A stretch of 64,000 nucleotides of DNA from GCA-016699895 sp964633435. Lineage in GTDB: Bacteria; Patescibacteriota; Saccharimonadia; Saccharimonadales; Saccharimonadaceae. The stretch lies in assembly GCA_964633435.1 (NCBI GenBank), contig CAZWHA010000001.1:211054-275053 (forward strand), given 5' to 3'. Shown piece after piece: positions 35,516 to 43,733 of the stretch (within the stretch, counting starts at the first letter, position 1; every line of letters begins with the position of its first letter). A program made the translations under genes and the position numbers. Under the pieces are notes generated by a model, which had not been told where the DNA came from, did no database searches, and worked only from the letters and a program-made list of their open reading frames with translations.

Positions 35516-36100
35516 ATGATTGCATTCGTAAATGGCAAAGTTATCGAAAAATTCCTAGGTTCGGTAGTAGTCGATGTCGGAGGTATCGGTTATGAAGTTC
35601 AGGTAGCGAACACCGATTATGATCAGGCAAATCCGGGCGGAGAGATCAAGTTTTACACCTACCATCATGTTCGCGAACAGGCCGAGGAGCTCTATGGCTT
35701 TTCGAGTTTAACGGGCAAGCGGCTGTTTGAATTATTGATCACCGTGCAGGGGGTAGGGCCGAAAGCAGCGCTTGCGATCTTGTCGCTTGGCGAAAGCGAA
35801 GCGGTCCGTAGTGCGATTGCCAGTGCTGACGTCACATTCATCGCTAGAGCCTCGGGTGTGGGCAAGAAAACTGCCGAGCGTGTTACGGTTGATCTGCGCG
35901 ATAAAGTTGGCGCACCGACTTATATCCCGACTCGCGATACCGAAACTGGCGCGATGACTAACTTGGCCGGTGACGAAGCACTCGATGCACTCATGGCGCT
36001 CGGCTTTAATTTAGCTGATGCAACGACCGCACTAGCGAGCGTGCCCACCAATAAACCAACCGCCGAACGGGTTCGCTTGGCGCTCAGGGGAGACAGATAA
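35516..36100 (+). CDS. ruvA: Holliday junction branch migration protein RuvA
   Basis: 194 residues; TATAAT ends six bases before the ATG. Domain I OB fold (MIAFVNGKVIEKFLGSVVV), domain II helix-hairpin-helix motifs (LITVQGVGPKAALAIL and ARASGVGKKTAERV), and domain III (DEALDALMALGFN). It targets RuvB to Holliday junctions. One base separates it from tsaB. Confidence 0.92.
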   Translation: MIAFVNGKVIEKFLGSVVVDVGGIGYEVQVANTDYDQANPGGEIKFYTYHHVREQAEELYGFSSLTGKRLFELLITVQGVGPKAALAILSLGESEAVRSAIASADVTFIARASGVGKKTAERVTVDLRDKVGAPTYIPTRDTETGAMTNLAGDEALDALMALGFNLADATTALASVPTNKPTAERVRLALRGDR

Positions 36101-36101
36101 A

Positions 36102-36485
36102 GTGATTTTAGCTCTCAAAACTGATTCTAGCGACGCAGAACTTTATCTGTTACATGCAAATGGAACGATCGAACAGCAGAAACTTTGGCCGGCTGGCCGG
36201 ACATTAGCACGGGATTTACCCGGCGAAATTGACCAGCTGATTGACGGAAAATATAACGACCTAACCGGCATCATTGCATTCCAGGGTCCTGGCAGCTTTA
36301 CGGGTCTACGGATCGGGATCACGACGGCGAATGCACTGGCCTATGCGAACCAAATTCCGATCGTTGGCACAAATGGCGAAGATTGGCTAAAGGCTGGTTT
36401 AGCAAAACTGGCTAGTGGTAATGATGACAAAATTGTGTTGCCAGAGTACGGTGCCTCAGCTACTATTACTATGCCAAAGAAATAG
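36102..36485 (+). CDS. tsaB: TsaB-like t6A biosynthesis protein (short form)
   Basis: 127 residues, GTG start one base after the ruvA stop, so coupled. The N-terminal ASKHA fold is recognisable (MILALKTDSSDAELYLL, then FQGPGSFTGLRIGITTANALA near residue 63). TsaB is the non-catalytic partner of TsaD for t6A at A37 of tRNA. It is about half the usual length, lacking most of the second lobe, as is common for reduced CPR versions. The Sua5-like domain at 23000 would supply the earlier step. Confidence 0.7.
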   Translation: MILALKTDSSDAELYLLHANGTIEQQKLWPAGRTLARDLPGEIDQLIDGKYNDLTGIIAFQGPGSFTGLRIGITTANALAYANQIPIVGTNGEDWLKAGLAKLASGNDDKIVLPEYGASATITMPKK

Positions 36486-36528
36486 GTGGCTGTTATGGGC
36501 CGGCGGCCCCCCTCGTGTTATACTAGAT

Positions 36529-36636
36529 ATGGTTGTACCTAATGACACAACCATTTACGTTAATTTGAATCAGTTAGCCCCGGCTGCGGGCGTCATCCGA
36601 ACCAGTGTGAGTGAGGATAAAGATACGTCCCGCTGA
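36529..36636 (+). CDS. Possible 35-residue leader ORF before rny
   Basis: ATG at 36529 follows TATACT by four bases and reads 35 codons (MVVPNDTTIYVNLNQL, ending VSEDKDTSR) to TGA 24 bases before the rny ATG. A small hairpin (CCGCTG, nine bases, CAGCGG; 36630-36650) overlaps its end and sits just before the rny ribosome site. It may be a leader or chance. Confidence 0.3.
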   Translation: MVVPNDTTIYVNLNQLAPAAGVIRTSVSEDKDTSR

Positions 36637-36660
36637 GTGCCGGGCAGCGGAAAGGTGATT

Positions 36661-38148
36661 ATGGAAATAATTCTAACTGCGCTCATTAGCTTGGCGGTGG
36701 GCGGTGGCGGCGCATTTGCGTATACAAAAGTACAGAGTGCGCAAAAAGGTGCCAAGGCCGATAAAATCCTAGCGAGCGCGCAAAACAAAGCCAGCGATAT
36801 TATCCTAAAGGCCAGTGAAACAGCCAAGAAAGAAGCCGATGAATTGCGTCGTGATCTGAAAAAGTCCGAAGACAAAGTCGCCGAACGCGAACACGCCATC
36901 GTCTCAAAAATCGAAGAGCTCGACAAACGAGCCGAGAAAATTCGCGCCTCGGAATCGGATATCGACAAGCTAAAAGATGAAGTCCGCGACATTCGTGATA
37001 AACAGCAGGAAAAACTCGAAAAAATTGCTAAATTATCAAAGACTGAAGCCGCTGAAAAACTGATGGCTATGACTGAACGCGATATCAAAGGTGATTTGAC
37101 GGGTTTGGTTACTAAATTGCAGCGTGAGGCCGAGGATAACGCTGAAGAAAAAGCCCAAATGGTAATCCTAACTGCCATGGAGCGCATGGCCAGCGACGTC
37201 ACCTCCGAACGTACCGTAACTGCAGTCGAACTGGCCGACGAAGAGATGAAGGGCCGTATCATCGGCAAAGAGGGCCGCAATATTCAGGCTCTCCAGCGCG
37301 CAACTGGTGTCGACATTCTGGTCGACGATACGCCAGGTATGATTATTCTATCGAGCTTTGATCCGGTGCGTCGCCAAACGGCGCGCTTGGCACTCGAAAT
37401 GTTAATGAAAGACGGTCGCATTCATCCCGCCCGTATCGAGGAAGTCGTCGAAAAGGCACAGAAGCAAATCGACAAAGAGATCGTTCGGGCTGGTGAGGAC
37501 GCTGCTCGCGAGGCGGGCGTCGTCGGTATTCCACCAGAAATGCTGCGCTTGCTCGGTGAACTCAAATTCCGTACTAGCTATGGTCAGAACGTGCTGAAAC
37601 ATTCGACCGAAATGGCGCAATTGGCTGGTATCATCGCCGAAGAAGTTGGCGCTGATGTTCGCACGACCAAGATCGCTACGTTGCTGCATGATGTTGGCAA
37701 GGCCGTAACGCATCGCATCGAAGGCAAGCATCATCACATTGGTGCCGAGCTGGCCCGTAAATATGGCATGAGCGAAGCAATTGCGCACGCTATCGAAGCC
37801 CACCATGACGATATCGAGGCTACGACGCCAGAGGCCATTGTGGTCCGTGTCTGCGATGCGCTGTCGGCGGCTCGTCCCGGAGCTCGCAATATTAGTGCCG
37901 AGAACTTTATCGAGCGTATGCGTGATCTCGAGAACGTTGCGGTTAGCTTTGATGGTATCGACAAAGCGTATGCCATTTCAGCGGGTCGCGAAGTTCGGGT
38001 TATCGTCAAGCCAGAGCGCATTGACGATCTCAGCGCCATCAAGCTGTCGCGTGATATCGCTAACAAGATTGAATCAACCATGCAGTATCCTGGCACGATC
38101 AAAGTGAATGTCATCCGCGAAACCCGTGCGATCGAGTATGCAAAATAG
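36661..38148 (+). CDS. rny: Ribonuclease Y
   Basis: About 495 residues from ATG 36661, which follows a GGAAAGGTG ribosome site and starts directly with the membrane helix. RNase Y is the membrane-bound endonuclease that starts mRNA decay. Seen: N-terminal helix (MEIILTALISLAVGGGGAFA), a long charged coiled coil (~25-180), the KH domain (MKGRIIGKEGRNIQALQRA), and the HD domain with ATLLHDVGKAVTH near residue 342 and AIEAHHDDIE. The ~30-residue deviation from the usual length is small. Confidence 0.93.
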   Translation: MEIILTALISLAVGGGGAFAYTKVQSAQKGAKADKILASAQNKASDIILKASETAKKEADELRRDLKKSEDKVAEREHAIVSKIEELDKRAEKIRASESDIDKLKDEVRDIRDKQQEKLEKIAKLSKTEAAEKLMAMTERDIKGDLTGLVTKLQREAEDNAEEKAQMVILTAMERMASDVTSERTVTAVELADEEMKGRIIGKEGRNIQALQRATGVDILVDDTPGMIILSSFDPVRRQTARLALEMLMKDGRIHPARIEEVVEKAQKQIDKEIVRAGEDAAREAGVVGIPPEMLRLLGELKFRTSYGQNVLKHSTEMAQLAGIIAEEVGADVRTTKIATLLHDVGKAVTHRIEGKHHHIGAELARKYGMSEAIAHAIEAHHDDIEATTPEAIVVRVCDALSAARPGARNISAENFIERMRDLENVAVSFDGIDKAYAISAGREVRVIVKPERIDDLSAIKLSRDIANKIESTMQYPGTIKVNVIRETRAIEYAK

Positions 38149-38170
38149 GGCAACCCCCACACTGAGTAGG

Positions 38171-39808
38171 CTAGCGTTTTAACTCGACCAACTCGCCACC
38201 GATCTTGGACCGGAAATAACTGTCATGGCTAACATACAGGATAGCGCCGTTATATTTGGCAAGCGCGGTTTCGAGTTCCTCGATACTTGGCAAGTCTAGG
38301 TGATTCGTTGGCTCGTCGAGGATGAGTAGCTGCGGATCGTTTGCCAGCATGGTAATCAACTGAAAACGGGCTTTTTGTCCACCGCTGAGGCGTCTGATCG
38401 GAATTTTTCCATCCCCCTCGGTAAACAGATAATCGCTCATGAGCTGGCGAATTTTGGTGGTAGTGATAGCGAGATTTCGATCGAGATACATACGCTCAAT
38501 TGCCTCATCGAGCGGTAAATCGAAATAGGTCGGTGAAACCTCTTGTTCATAAATACCGACGCGAACCTGGGGGTCGAGTTTTAATTCGCCACTAAACACA
38601 GTTGACGAAGTGCTACCGAGCAGCCGTTTGATGAGCGTGGTTTTACCCGCGCCATTTCGACCACGTAGCTCCACTGCTTCACCTTCGCGTAGATCGATGT
38701 TGATACCTTCGAATAACACAGCCTCGCCATATCCCAATGCCAAGTCGCGCGCACTGACGAGCACGTGTTTGCTGCGCGAACTGTCATCTTTTAGATTGAT
38801 GCGAACATTGCGAGCCTTGAATTTGTCGTATTGTCCCGCGACTTTGTAGTTCAAATTTTCTACTGATTCCTTGTCGATCCAGAACGTCGGCTTTTCCTTG
38901 GCCTGGAGTTCGGCCAATTCTTTGCGCGAAGTTTCTTCGAGCCGTTTGAATTTCTGGATCGTGCCGGGATTGCGCGATTTTTCCTTGAGACGCTGATAGT
39001 CGATTACTTTCTGTTTGAGGTTGACGATCCGTTTTTCGATGAGCTCGAATTCGTTCATTTGTGAACCGGTTGATACCGCGTTTTGTTTCAAATAGGCGTC
39101 ATAGTTGCCCTTGTAACTGGCACTTCCGCCATCTTTTAACTCTATGATTCGATCGACTTCGGCTAGGACGTCGCGATCGTGCGTGATAATGAGGACGGCC
39201 TCGCGTGCGCCTTTTAACCATTCGATAAATTGTGTTTTGGCGACATAATCCATGTGATTGGTTGGCTCGTCGACGAGCGCTAAATGAGCATCGGAGTGCA
39301 TGATTTTGACAACTTCGACGAGACGTTTTTGGCCACCGGACAGGGTAGAGAAAGGCCGATGCGCCACGTCGGGCAGCTGGAAATTGGCTAGCTCACGTTC
39401 GATTTGTTCCTCGATCTGGTAAAAACCCTTATCGTCAAAGCGTTGCAGGGCAGCAGTGTACTCCTCGATCTTTTTCATGTCATCACCCATGGTTATTGGA
39501 TAGGTTTCGATGATGTGGCTCAGAGCCGAATATTCCGGCAGGCCAGCGAGTACATATTGGAGCACGGTGGTGTCGCCCATAGCATGGTGTTCCTGAGCGG
39601 TTGCTACTACTGTTGTGCCACGCTTGTAGATAATATCGCCAGTAAAATCAGTATCAGTACCCGCCAGGATGCCGAACAGTGTCGATTTTCCAACTCCGTT
39701 GCGACCGATAATGCCGACTTTTTCGCTATCATCGACCGAAAACTTCACATTGCTCATGAGAAGTTTTGGTCCGAATGACTTTTCGGTGACAGTAATATCG
39801 GCGATCAT
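38171..39808 (-). CDS. ABC-F family ATPase (translation-factor type)
   Basis: 545 residues with two ABC domains and no membrane helices. Walker A sites GRNGVGKST (~35) and GRNGAGKTT (~386); signatures LSGGQKRL and LSGGQKAR; Walker B LALVDEPTNHMD and LLILDEPTNHLD. The linker between them (residues ~240-300, Lys/Glu-rich) is the P-site tRNA interaction motif region of ABC-F proteins such as EttA, Uup or the antibiotic-protection members. Which subtype this is cannot be told. TATACT lies eight bases before the ATG. Confidence 0.85.
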   Translation of the reverse strand: MIADITVTEKSFGPKLLMSNVKFSVDDSEKVGIIGRNGVGKSTLFGILAGTDTDFTGDIIYKRGTTVVATAQEHHAMGDTTVLQYVLAGLPEYSALSHIIETYPITMGDDMKKIEEYTAALQRFDDKGFYQIEEQIERELANFQLPDVAHRPFSTLSGGQKRLVEVVKIMHSDAHLALVDEPTNHMDYVAKTQFIEWLKGAREAVLIITHDRDVLAEVDRIIELKDGGSASYKGNYDAYLKQNAVSTGSQMNEFELIEKRIVNLKQKVIDYQRLKEKSRNPGTIQKFKRLEETSRKELAELQAKEKPTFWIDKESVENLNYKVAGQYDKFKARNVRINLKDDSSRSKHVLVSARDLALGYGEAVLFEGINIDLREGEAVELRGRNGAGKTTLIKRLLGSTSSTVFSGELKLDPQVRVGIYEQEVSPTYFDLPLDEAIERMYLDRNLAITTTKIRQLMSDYLFTEGDGKIPIRRLSGGQKARFQLITMLANDPQLLILDEPTNHLDLPSIEELETALAKYNGAILYVSHDSYFRSKIGGELVELKR

Positions 39809-39843
39809 AGTCTAACAGTATACTATAATCTGACGAACCGGAT

Positions 39844-40431
39844 CTATTCGTTGTTGTCGTCGAGATTGACTTTGAGCGTGACAACGGATGGACCAGCGTT
39901 GGCATCCATGTCAATTGCGGCCGAGTCATCTTGCTTCATCAGATTAGCATCCATGATAGCATTGTTACGCGGCTTGCTGGATACGCTCAGACGGACATAT
40001 TCGCCTTTATCCGATTTGAAATGGTACTGGATATCATTGCTGCCCGGATACGGCTCGCCGATATATTTGAACCCGGCTGCCTCAATCTTTTGTCGTAACT
40101 CGGCAGCGGTTTTGTCGACGTTTGCGCCATAGTAGTAGACAATACTTGACGAGTAGCTCCGACTCTTGTCGTAATCGTAAACGCGCTTATCGCCAAAGAC
40201 GTTCTGTTCACCGATCAGATAGCCTTCGTCAAAACTGGCGTGGATGTTCTGATAGATGGAATAGATCCGATCGAGGCGTTGTTGTTCAGTGATTTTATTT
40301 ATCATAAAAGTTCCCAAAACGGCGATGATCAGAAAGCCGAACAGGATAATCAATGCACCTTTAAGGTGATGTGATGATTTGGCTGATTTGTTAGATTTAC
40401 TGGCGGACTTTTTGGTTGTTGTTTTATTCAT
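39844..40431 (-). CDS. Single-pass membrane hypothetical protein, 195 residues
   Basis: A basic Lys/Ser/Thr-rich N-terminus (NKTTTKKSASKSNKSAKSS) is followed by one membrane helix (LIILFGFLIIAVLGTFMI) and an outside domain containing YSIYQNIHASFDEGYLIGE and KIEAAGFKYIGEPYPGSND. The acidic tail ends DDNNE. No known domain. Transcribed toward the ABC-F gene with 35 bases between them. Confidence 0.6.
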   Translation of the reverse strand: MNKTTTKKSASKSNKSAKSSHHLKGALIILFGFLIIAVLGTFMINKITEQQRLDRIYSIYQNIHASFDEGYLIGEQNVFGDKRVYDYDKSRSYSSSIVYYYGANVDKTAAELRQKIEAAGFKYIGEPYPGSNDIQYHFKSDKGEYVRLSVSSKPRNNAIMDANLMKQDDSAAIDMDANAGPSVVTLKVNLDDNNE

Positions 40432-40481
40432 AGTACGCTCAGTTTACTATAAGCTCTAGCGGCTTGTCAAGGATTCCAAGT

Positions 40482-40505
40482 AAAAAAGGCCATCCGATGA
40501 TGACC
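40482..40505 (-). terminator. Rho-independent terminator of the tRNA unit
   Basis: On the minus strand GGTCATC, loop ATCG, GATGGCC, then TTTTTT, starting about 10 bases after the CCA of the initiator tRNA. Confidence 0.8.
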
Positions 40506-40514
40506 TACTTTACT

Positions 40515-40592
40515 TGGTGGCGGGGGTTGGATTTGAACCAACGACCTCTTGGTTATGAGCCAAGCGAGCTGACCAGACTGCTCCACCCCGCG
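40515..40592 (-). tRNA. Initiator tRNA-fMet (CAT)
   Basis: The minus strand gives CGCGGGG / CCCCGCC acceptor arms with a C1-C72 mismatch, the unpaired first position needed for formylation and to exclude elongation. The anticodon loop is CTCATAA on a CTTGG/CCAAG stem, the T arm is GTTGG-TTCAAAT-CCAAC, and A73 plus CCA are encoded. The stem has only two of the usual three G-C pairs next to the loop. Confidence 0.93.
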
Positions 40593-40606
40593 ATATATAA
40601 AAAACT

Positions 40607-40683
40607 TGGTAGCACCGGCTGGGATCGAACCAGCGACCTCAGGCTTATGAGTCCTACGCTCTAACCAACTGAGCTACGGTGCC
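40607..40683 (-). tRNA. tRNA with CAT anticodon (elongator Met or Ile2)
   Basis: Acceptor GGCACCG/CGGTGCT (G1-T72 wobble), D arm with GTTGGTTA loop, anticodon stem TAGGA/GCCTG with loop CTCATAA and an A-G mismatch next to the loop, T arm GCTGG-TTCGATC-CCAGC, A73 and encoded CCA. With the 27082 gene and the initiator it makes three CAT tRNAs in the window, as expected if one is fMet, one elongator Met and one Ile2; the last two cannot be told apart here. Co-transcribed with the initiator tRNA. Confidence 0.92.
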
Positions 40684-40698
40684 TCGACCAGCTCCTCG

Positions 40699-40727
40699 AT
40701 TGTATCAGATGATTAGTCAAAACGCAA
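40699..40727 (-). promoter_or_regulatory. Promoter of the two-tRNA unit
   Basis: Minus strand TTGCGT (40722-40727), 17 bases, TACAAT (40699-40704), ending 15 bases before the first tRNA. Confidence 0.65.
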
Positions 40728-40734
40728 ACCAAGC

Positions 40735-40860
40735 CTAAGCCGCTAGATCGACGTTAGCTAACTGCAATAATCGAGCGGCGCCAAACTCTTTCATACGCGC
40801 AATCCTTGCCGCGACATCTTCGTTCAAAGTTTCTGAGTTATTGTTGCTAGTGTTTGCCAT
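40735..40860 (-). CDS. Small 41-residue protein with its own strong promoter
   Basis: Minus-strand ATG at 40860 follows an AAAAAAGGAAC ribosome site; the ORF encodes 41 residues (MANTSNNNSETLNEDVAARI, then ARMKEFGAARLLQLANVDLAA) and stops at 40735. A consensus-like promoter lies at 40903-40931. A polar N-terminus and amphipathic C-terminal helix are the only visible features. It could be a small regulatory or secreted peptide; no family recognised. Confidence 0.55.
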   Translation of the reverse strand: MANTSNNNSETLNEDVAARIARMKEFGAARLLQLANVDLAA

Positions 40861-40902
40861 GTTGTTTGTTCCTTTTTTGTATTATGTAACTTGACGCTCT
40901 CT

Positions 40903-40931
40903 ATATTAGCAAATTATGTTCAATTTGTCAA
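40903..40931 (-). promoter_or_regulatory. Promoter of the 41-residue gene
   Basis: Minus strand TTGACA (40926-40931), 17 bases, TAATAT (40903-40908). Confidence 0.75.
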
Positions 40932-40977
40932 GCTTAATACAACTATCACTGTAATTGTCAACTATTTTTTGACTAAT

Positions 40978-41210
40978 TTACCTGGCTGGCAGCTCTGTTG
41001 CGCTTAGGTCGATGGCGCTGTCCTCGTGCGGGTCGCCAGGCAGCATGACTACTCGGCTTCTTTCCGGTGATGGATCTACCGGAATACTGGTTAGAACGAG
41101 CGCAACTTCGGCGCTTTTGGCCCGTAGGCATCGCCGACGCTTGGGCGGCAAGACGACGTCATGGCCCGATGGGGGGGGGTATCACCGTTATATACGCAAT
41201 TAATACTCAT
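40978..41210 (-). other. Possible small minus-strand ORF switched by a C run
   Basis: ATG at 41210 follows GAAAGG by six bases, with TATAAT farther upstream. With the nine Cs present (41171-41179 read on the minus strand) the ORF stops after 39 codons at 41091. With ten Cs it would read 77 codons to 40978, containing SAEVALVLTSIPVDPS and ERSRVVMLPGDPHEDSAID, which look protein-like. The long form therefore seems out of frame now. Whether either form is made is uncertain; the plus-strand ORFs across it look like shadows. Confidence 0.35.
41171..41179 (+). repeat. G9 run (C9 on the minus strand)
   Basis: Nine Gs inside the possible minus-strand ORF 41210-40978. On the plus strand the run is followed by TATCAC, like the G14 promoter at 27.2 kb, but no good -35 box is present. 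Confidence 0.7.
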
Positions 41211-41321
41211 GAGAAACCTTTCATTAATAGGTTAATAGTCTGCTTGATTATAACAAATTTATTTGTGTTTTCATAGCGTTAGTGCTAAAATATGACACCA
41301 AGGAGAAGTAACGAAAAAATG

Positions 41322-42023
41322 GACACAAATACTCTGATGATGGCAATCTGGCTACCAATCGTCGTAGCTGCAATTATTCAGGCTAGCTTTAGCCTGAGTC
41401 TCGGTGTGTTGACGCTGTTATCGGGGGCTTCGTTAGCGAATCGTCAGCCGCGGCGTGGCCACGGCACGCTGGTGGCTAGCTATGTACTGGGTTCGATGGT
41501 AGTGACAGCTGCACTGTTCGTGCTGCTGGCTTGGCTGTTCCGAACGATCGACTACTGGAGCGGTGATAACGTTACACTCCTGGTGCTGATATCGGCTTTG
41601 ATGATGGCCGGTTTTGCAGTTTTATTGTTTTATTATCGATACGATCCAAAGGGTACGCGACTCTGGCTGCCGCGTCGCTTTGCTAAGCGGCTCTATGCCG
41701 TAACCAAACAAACGCATAGCAACCGCGGCAGTTTTCTGTTGGGCGGGGCGGCGGTTCTGCTGGAACTAGTTTTCATTATTTTCCCTCTGATGATAGCGGC
41801 TTATCTGGCGATGGGCCTTGACGGTAGCGCTTATTACTCGGCTATGATTGTTTATACACTACTGGCCACTAGCCCACTGATCATTCTGGCTTTGCTGTAC
41901 GCGCGTGGCCGGAAAATTGCGACGATCCAGCGCTGGCGTGAACGCAACAAACGGTTTTTACAGTTGTCGGCTGGTATAGTAATGATTACCCTGAGCATAT
42001 TCTTGCTCGTTTACGAATTATAA
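41322..42023 (+). CDS. Multi-pass membrane protein (possibly DsbD/thiol-transport-like)
   Basis: About 233 residues from ATG 41322, with AAGGAG upstream. Six likely membrane helices, the first opening with WLPIVVAAIIQASFSLSLGVLTLLSG, where the SFSLSLGVL stretch resembles small cytochrome-biogenesis/DsbD or LysE-type transporters (given in parts: IVVAAIIQAS, FSLSLGVLTLL). No conserved cysteine pair is seen, so DsbD function is doubtful. It heads a run with an ATP-cone-like protein and a flavoprotein. Confidence 0.55.
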   Translation, partial: DTNTLMMAIWLPIVVAAIIQASFSLSLGVLTLLSGASLANRQPRRGHGTLVASYVLGSMVVTAALFVLLAWLFRTIDYWSGDNVTLLVLISALMMAGFAVLLFYYRYDPKGTRLWLPRRFAKRLYAVTKQTHSNRGSFLLGGAAVLLELVFIIFPLMIAAYLAMGLDGSAYYSAMIVYTLLATSPLIILALLYARGRKIATIQRWRERNKRFLQLSAGIVMITLSIFLLVYEL

Positions 42024-42037
42024 AGGAGGACCTCCAT

Positions 42038-42298
42038 ATGAATAGCCATGTTATCAGAAAGGAAGATTACGACAGTGATCGGCTGGCGACCGCCGTGAAA
42101 CAGGCAACTTTGGCAAATCATGGCTTGATTGGTCAAGCCGAGGATTTTGCAGCGCACGTGATAGGGCGCATCGAAACCTGGCTGGGCAATAAAACCGAGT
42201 TTACTGCTCACGAACTACGTTTGCAAACGGCGGCAGCGCTGGCTGATTATGACCCCGAGGCTGCCTATTTTTACGAGAATGAAAAGAGGATGTTTTAG
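42038..42298 (+). CDS. Small ATP-cone-like protein
   Basis: 86 residues with an AAAGGAGGA ribosome site followed by CCTCC, which could pair with it in a tiny hairpin. The sequence VIRKEDYDSDRLATAVKQA, then TAHELRLQTAAALADYDPEAA, fits the ATP-cone pattern (basic start, acidic D/E-LxxAI helix, C-terminal helix). ATP cones regulate ribonucleotide reductases and NrdR; here it is a free-standing copy. Six bases separate its stop from the flavoprotein ATG. Confidence 0.6.
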   Translation: MNSHVIRKEDYDSDRLATAVKQATLANHGLIGQAEDFAAHVIGRIETWLGNKTEFTAHELRLQTAAALADYDPEAAYFYENEKRMF

Positions 42299-42306
42299 GA
42301 GGCGTT

Positions 42307-43677
42307 ATGGCAAAAGCAAGCTACGATTATGACCTGATCGTGATCGGCAGTGGACCGGCGGGATCGCTCGCGGCCGAGTCGGCAGCTCGGGCGGGCAAGC
42401 GAGTTGCCATTATCGAACAGGGAACATTAGGTGGTTCGGCGCCAACGGTCGGTGATGTGCCGCTCCAGGCGCTCTTGACCGCAGCGCACGCTTTTGATGA
42501 GGCTCGCCGCGCGGCGGCGTACGGCATTCGGACTAGTACGGTGGGGTATAACTATCCTAGCATTAAAAACTGGAAAGATCTGGTTGTGAAGCGTTCGGGC
42601 GTGGCTTCAACGGGTGACTATTTGCGTGGCCGAGGGATTAGTGTATTTAGAGGTCGGGCACATTTTCTATCGCCCAATCAACTATCAATTGCCCGGCGGC
42701 ATTTGTCGGCCGAAAAAATCCTGATCGCCACTGGCGCCTCGCCGACGATCCCGACGATTCCTGGCCTCGACACTATTGATTATGTCACGGCCGAGACGGC
42801 TGTTGATTTGATTCGTCCACCGAAAACTTTGCTGGTGATTGGTGCTGGCGCCACGGGTGTCCAATTGGCGGAATTATTTGCGATCTTTGGCACGAAAGTC
42901 TATCTACTCGAAGCCAAAAAACGCATTCTACCAGAACAGGATGATGAAGTTTCAGAGGCTCTATCAGATATTTTTCGTCGGCAGCGGGGCATGGAGATCA
43001 TCACTTCGGCTAGTATCGTAGCTGTCAAACAGGAAAGCCCGCTCACCAGGGTGAGTTATTTATCGGGTGAACATGAGCATTCGATCAAAGTTGAAAAAGT
43101 CTTGGTTACAGCCGGCTGGAGTCCGAATATTGACATTGGCCTCGATAACGCTGGCATCGACCATGATCGGTCGGGCATTCGCACTAACGAGTACTTGGCG
43201 ACCTCGTCACGACATATTTTTGCCGCTGGCGCTGTGACGGGGCGTTCGGTATCGACTCAGGCGGCCTTGGGTGAGAGCAAAGTTGTGGCTCGCAATCTGT
43301 GGAGTAGAACGCCAGTAGCCCTTCACCGCCCTAGCCTGCCGCAGACGACATGGACTTCGCCAGAAATTGCGATAGTCGGTGCGACCGAGATTGATCTGGT
43401 GCGCGAAGATATCAAATTTCATCGCTCCGTAGTGCTAAACAATGCGATTACGCGAGCTAACGTGGCAAATTTTGGCTTGGGGTTTGGCAAGGTGCTGACC
43501 GATACCAAGGGAACTTTGCTCGGTGCAACTATTATGGCGCCGCATGCGGCCGAGACGATTACGGCAGCAGCGCTAGCTATCGACAAGGGCCTGACAGCGT
43601 ACGATATCGCCGAACTAGCGCCGCCCTTCGGCTCCTGGGCCGAAGCCTTGCGACTGGCCTGCGCTCGTGTGCGCTAG
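42307..43677 (+). CDS. FAD/NAD-dependent oxidoreductase of the disulfide-reductase family lacking the redox cysteines
   Basis: 456 residues with a TAGGAGG ribosome site. FAD motif VIGSGPAGSLAAESAARAG, NAD motif LVIGAGATGVQLAELFAIFG and the second FAD motif IFAAGAVTG are all present, as in dihydrolipoamide dehydrogenase and mercuric reductase. However the active site GGTCLNVGCIPSK is replaced by GGSAPTVGDVPLQ (~residues 41-53): both cysteines are gone. The C-terminal His-Pro region reads LAPPFGSWAEAL instead of HPHPTLSEA, so the base is also missing. It probably acts as a flavoprotein without a disulfide cycle. Part of the 41322-43677 run. Confidence 0.75.
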   Translation: MAKASYDYDLIVIGSGPAGSLAAESAARAGKRVAIIEQGTLGGSAPTVGDVPLQALLTAAHAFDEARRAAAYGIRTSTVGYNYPSIKNWKDLVVKRSGVASTGDYLRGRGISVFRGRAHFLSPNQLSIARRHLSAEKILIATGASPTIPTIPGLDTIDYVTAETAVDLIRPPKTLLVIGAGATGVQLAELFAIFGTKVYLLEAKKRILPEQDDEVSEALSDIFRRQRGMEIITSASIVAVKQESPLTRVSYLSGEHEHSIKVEKVLVTAGWSPNIDIGLDNAGIDHDRSGIRTNEYLATSSRHIFAAGAVTGRSVSTQAALGESKVVARNLWSRTPVALHRPSLPQTTWTSPEIAIVGATEIDLVREDIKFHRSVVLNNAITRANVANFGLGFGKVLTDTKGTLLGATIMAPHAAETITAAALAIDKGLTAYDIAELAPPFGSWAEALRLACARVR

Positions 43678-43733
43678 CAGCAGCGACATGATTCAGCTAG
43701 CATTCAGTCTCGGCGTGGTACACTATGGTCATT

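Larger units (their letters stand above)
40932..41321. other. Gene-poor region between divergent genes
   Basis: About 390 bases without a large gene. 40932-40977 is AT-rich. 40978-41210 is GC-rich and holds a possible small minus-strand ORF with a nine-base C run. 41211-41291 is AT-rich, with TATAAT on the minus strand (about 41247-41252) that could serve that ORF and TAAAAT on the plus strand (41286-41291) for the membrane protein gene at 41322. No RNA gene was recognised. Confidence 0.5.

Noticed and set aside
36630..36650. Hairpin before the rny ribosome site as a riboswitch
   Set aside because: Only a six-base stem; no known aptamer features.
41151..41185. TTGGGC, 23 bases with G9, TATCAC as a third poly-G promoter
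   Set aside because: The -35 is poor, and no ATG/GTG stands at the expected place after the -10.
41012..41276. Plus-strand short ORFs across the G9 run
   Set aside because: No ribosome site or promoter, and the more protein-like frame lies on the minus strand.
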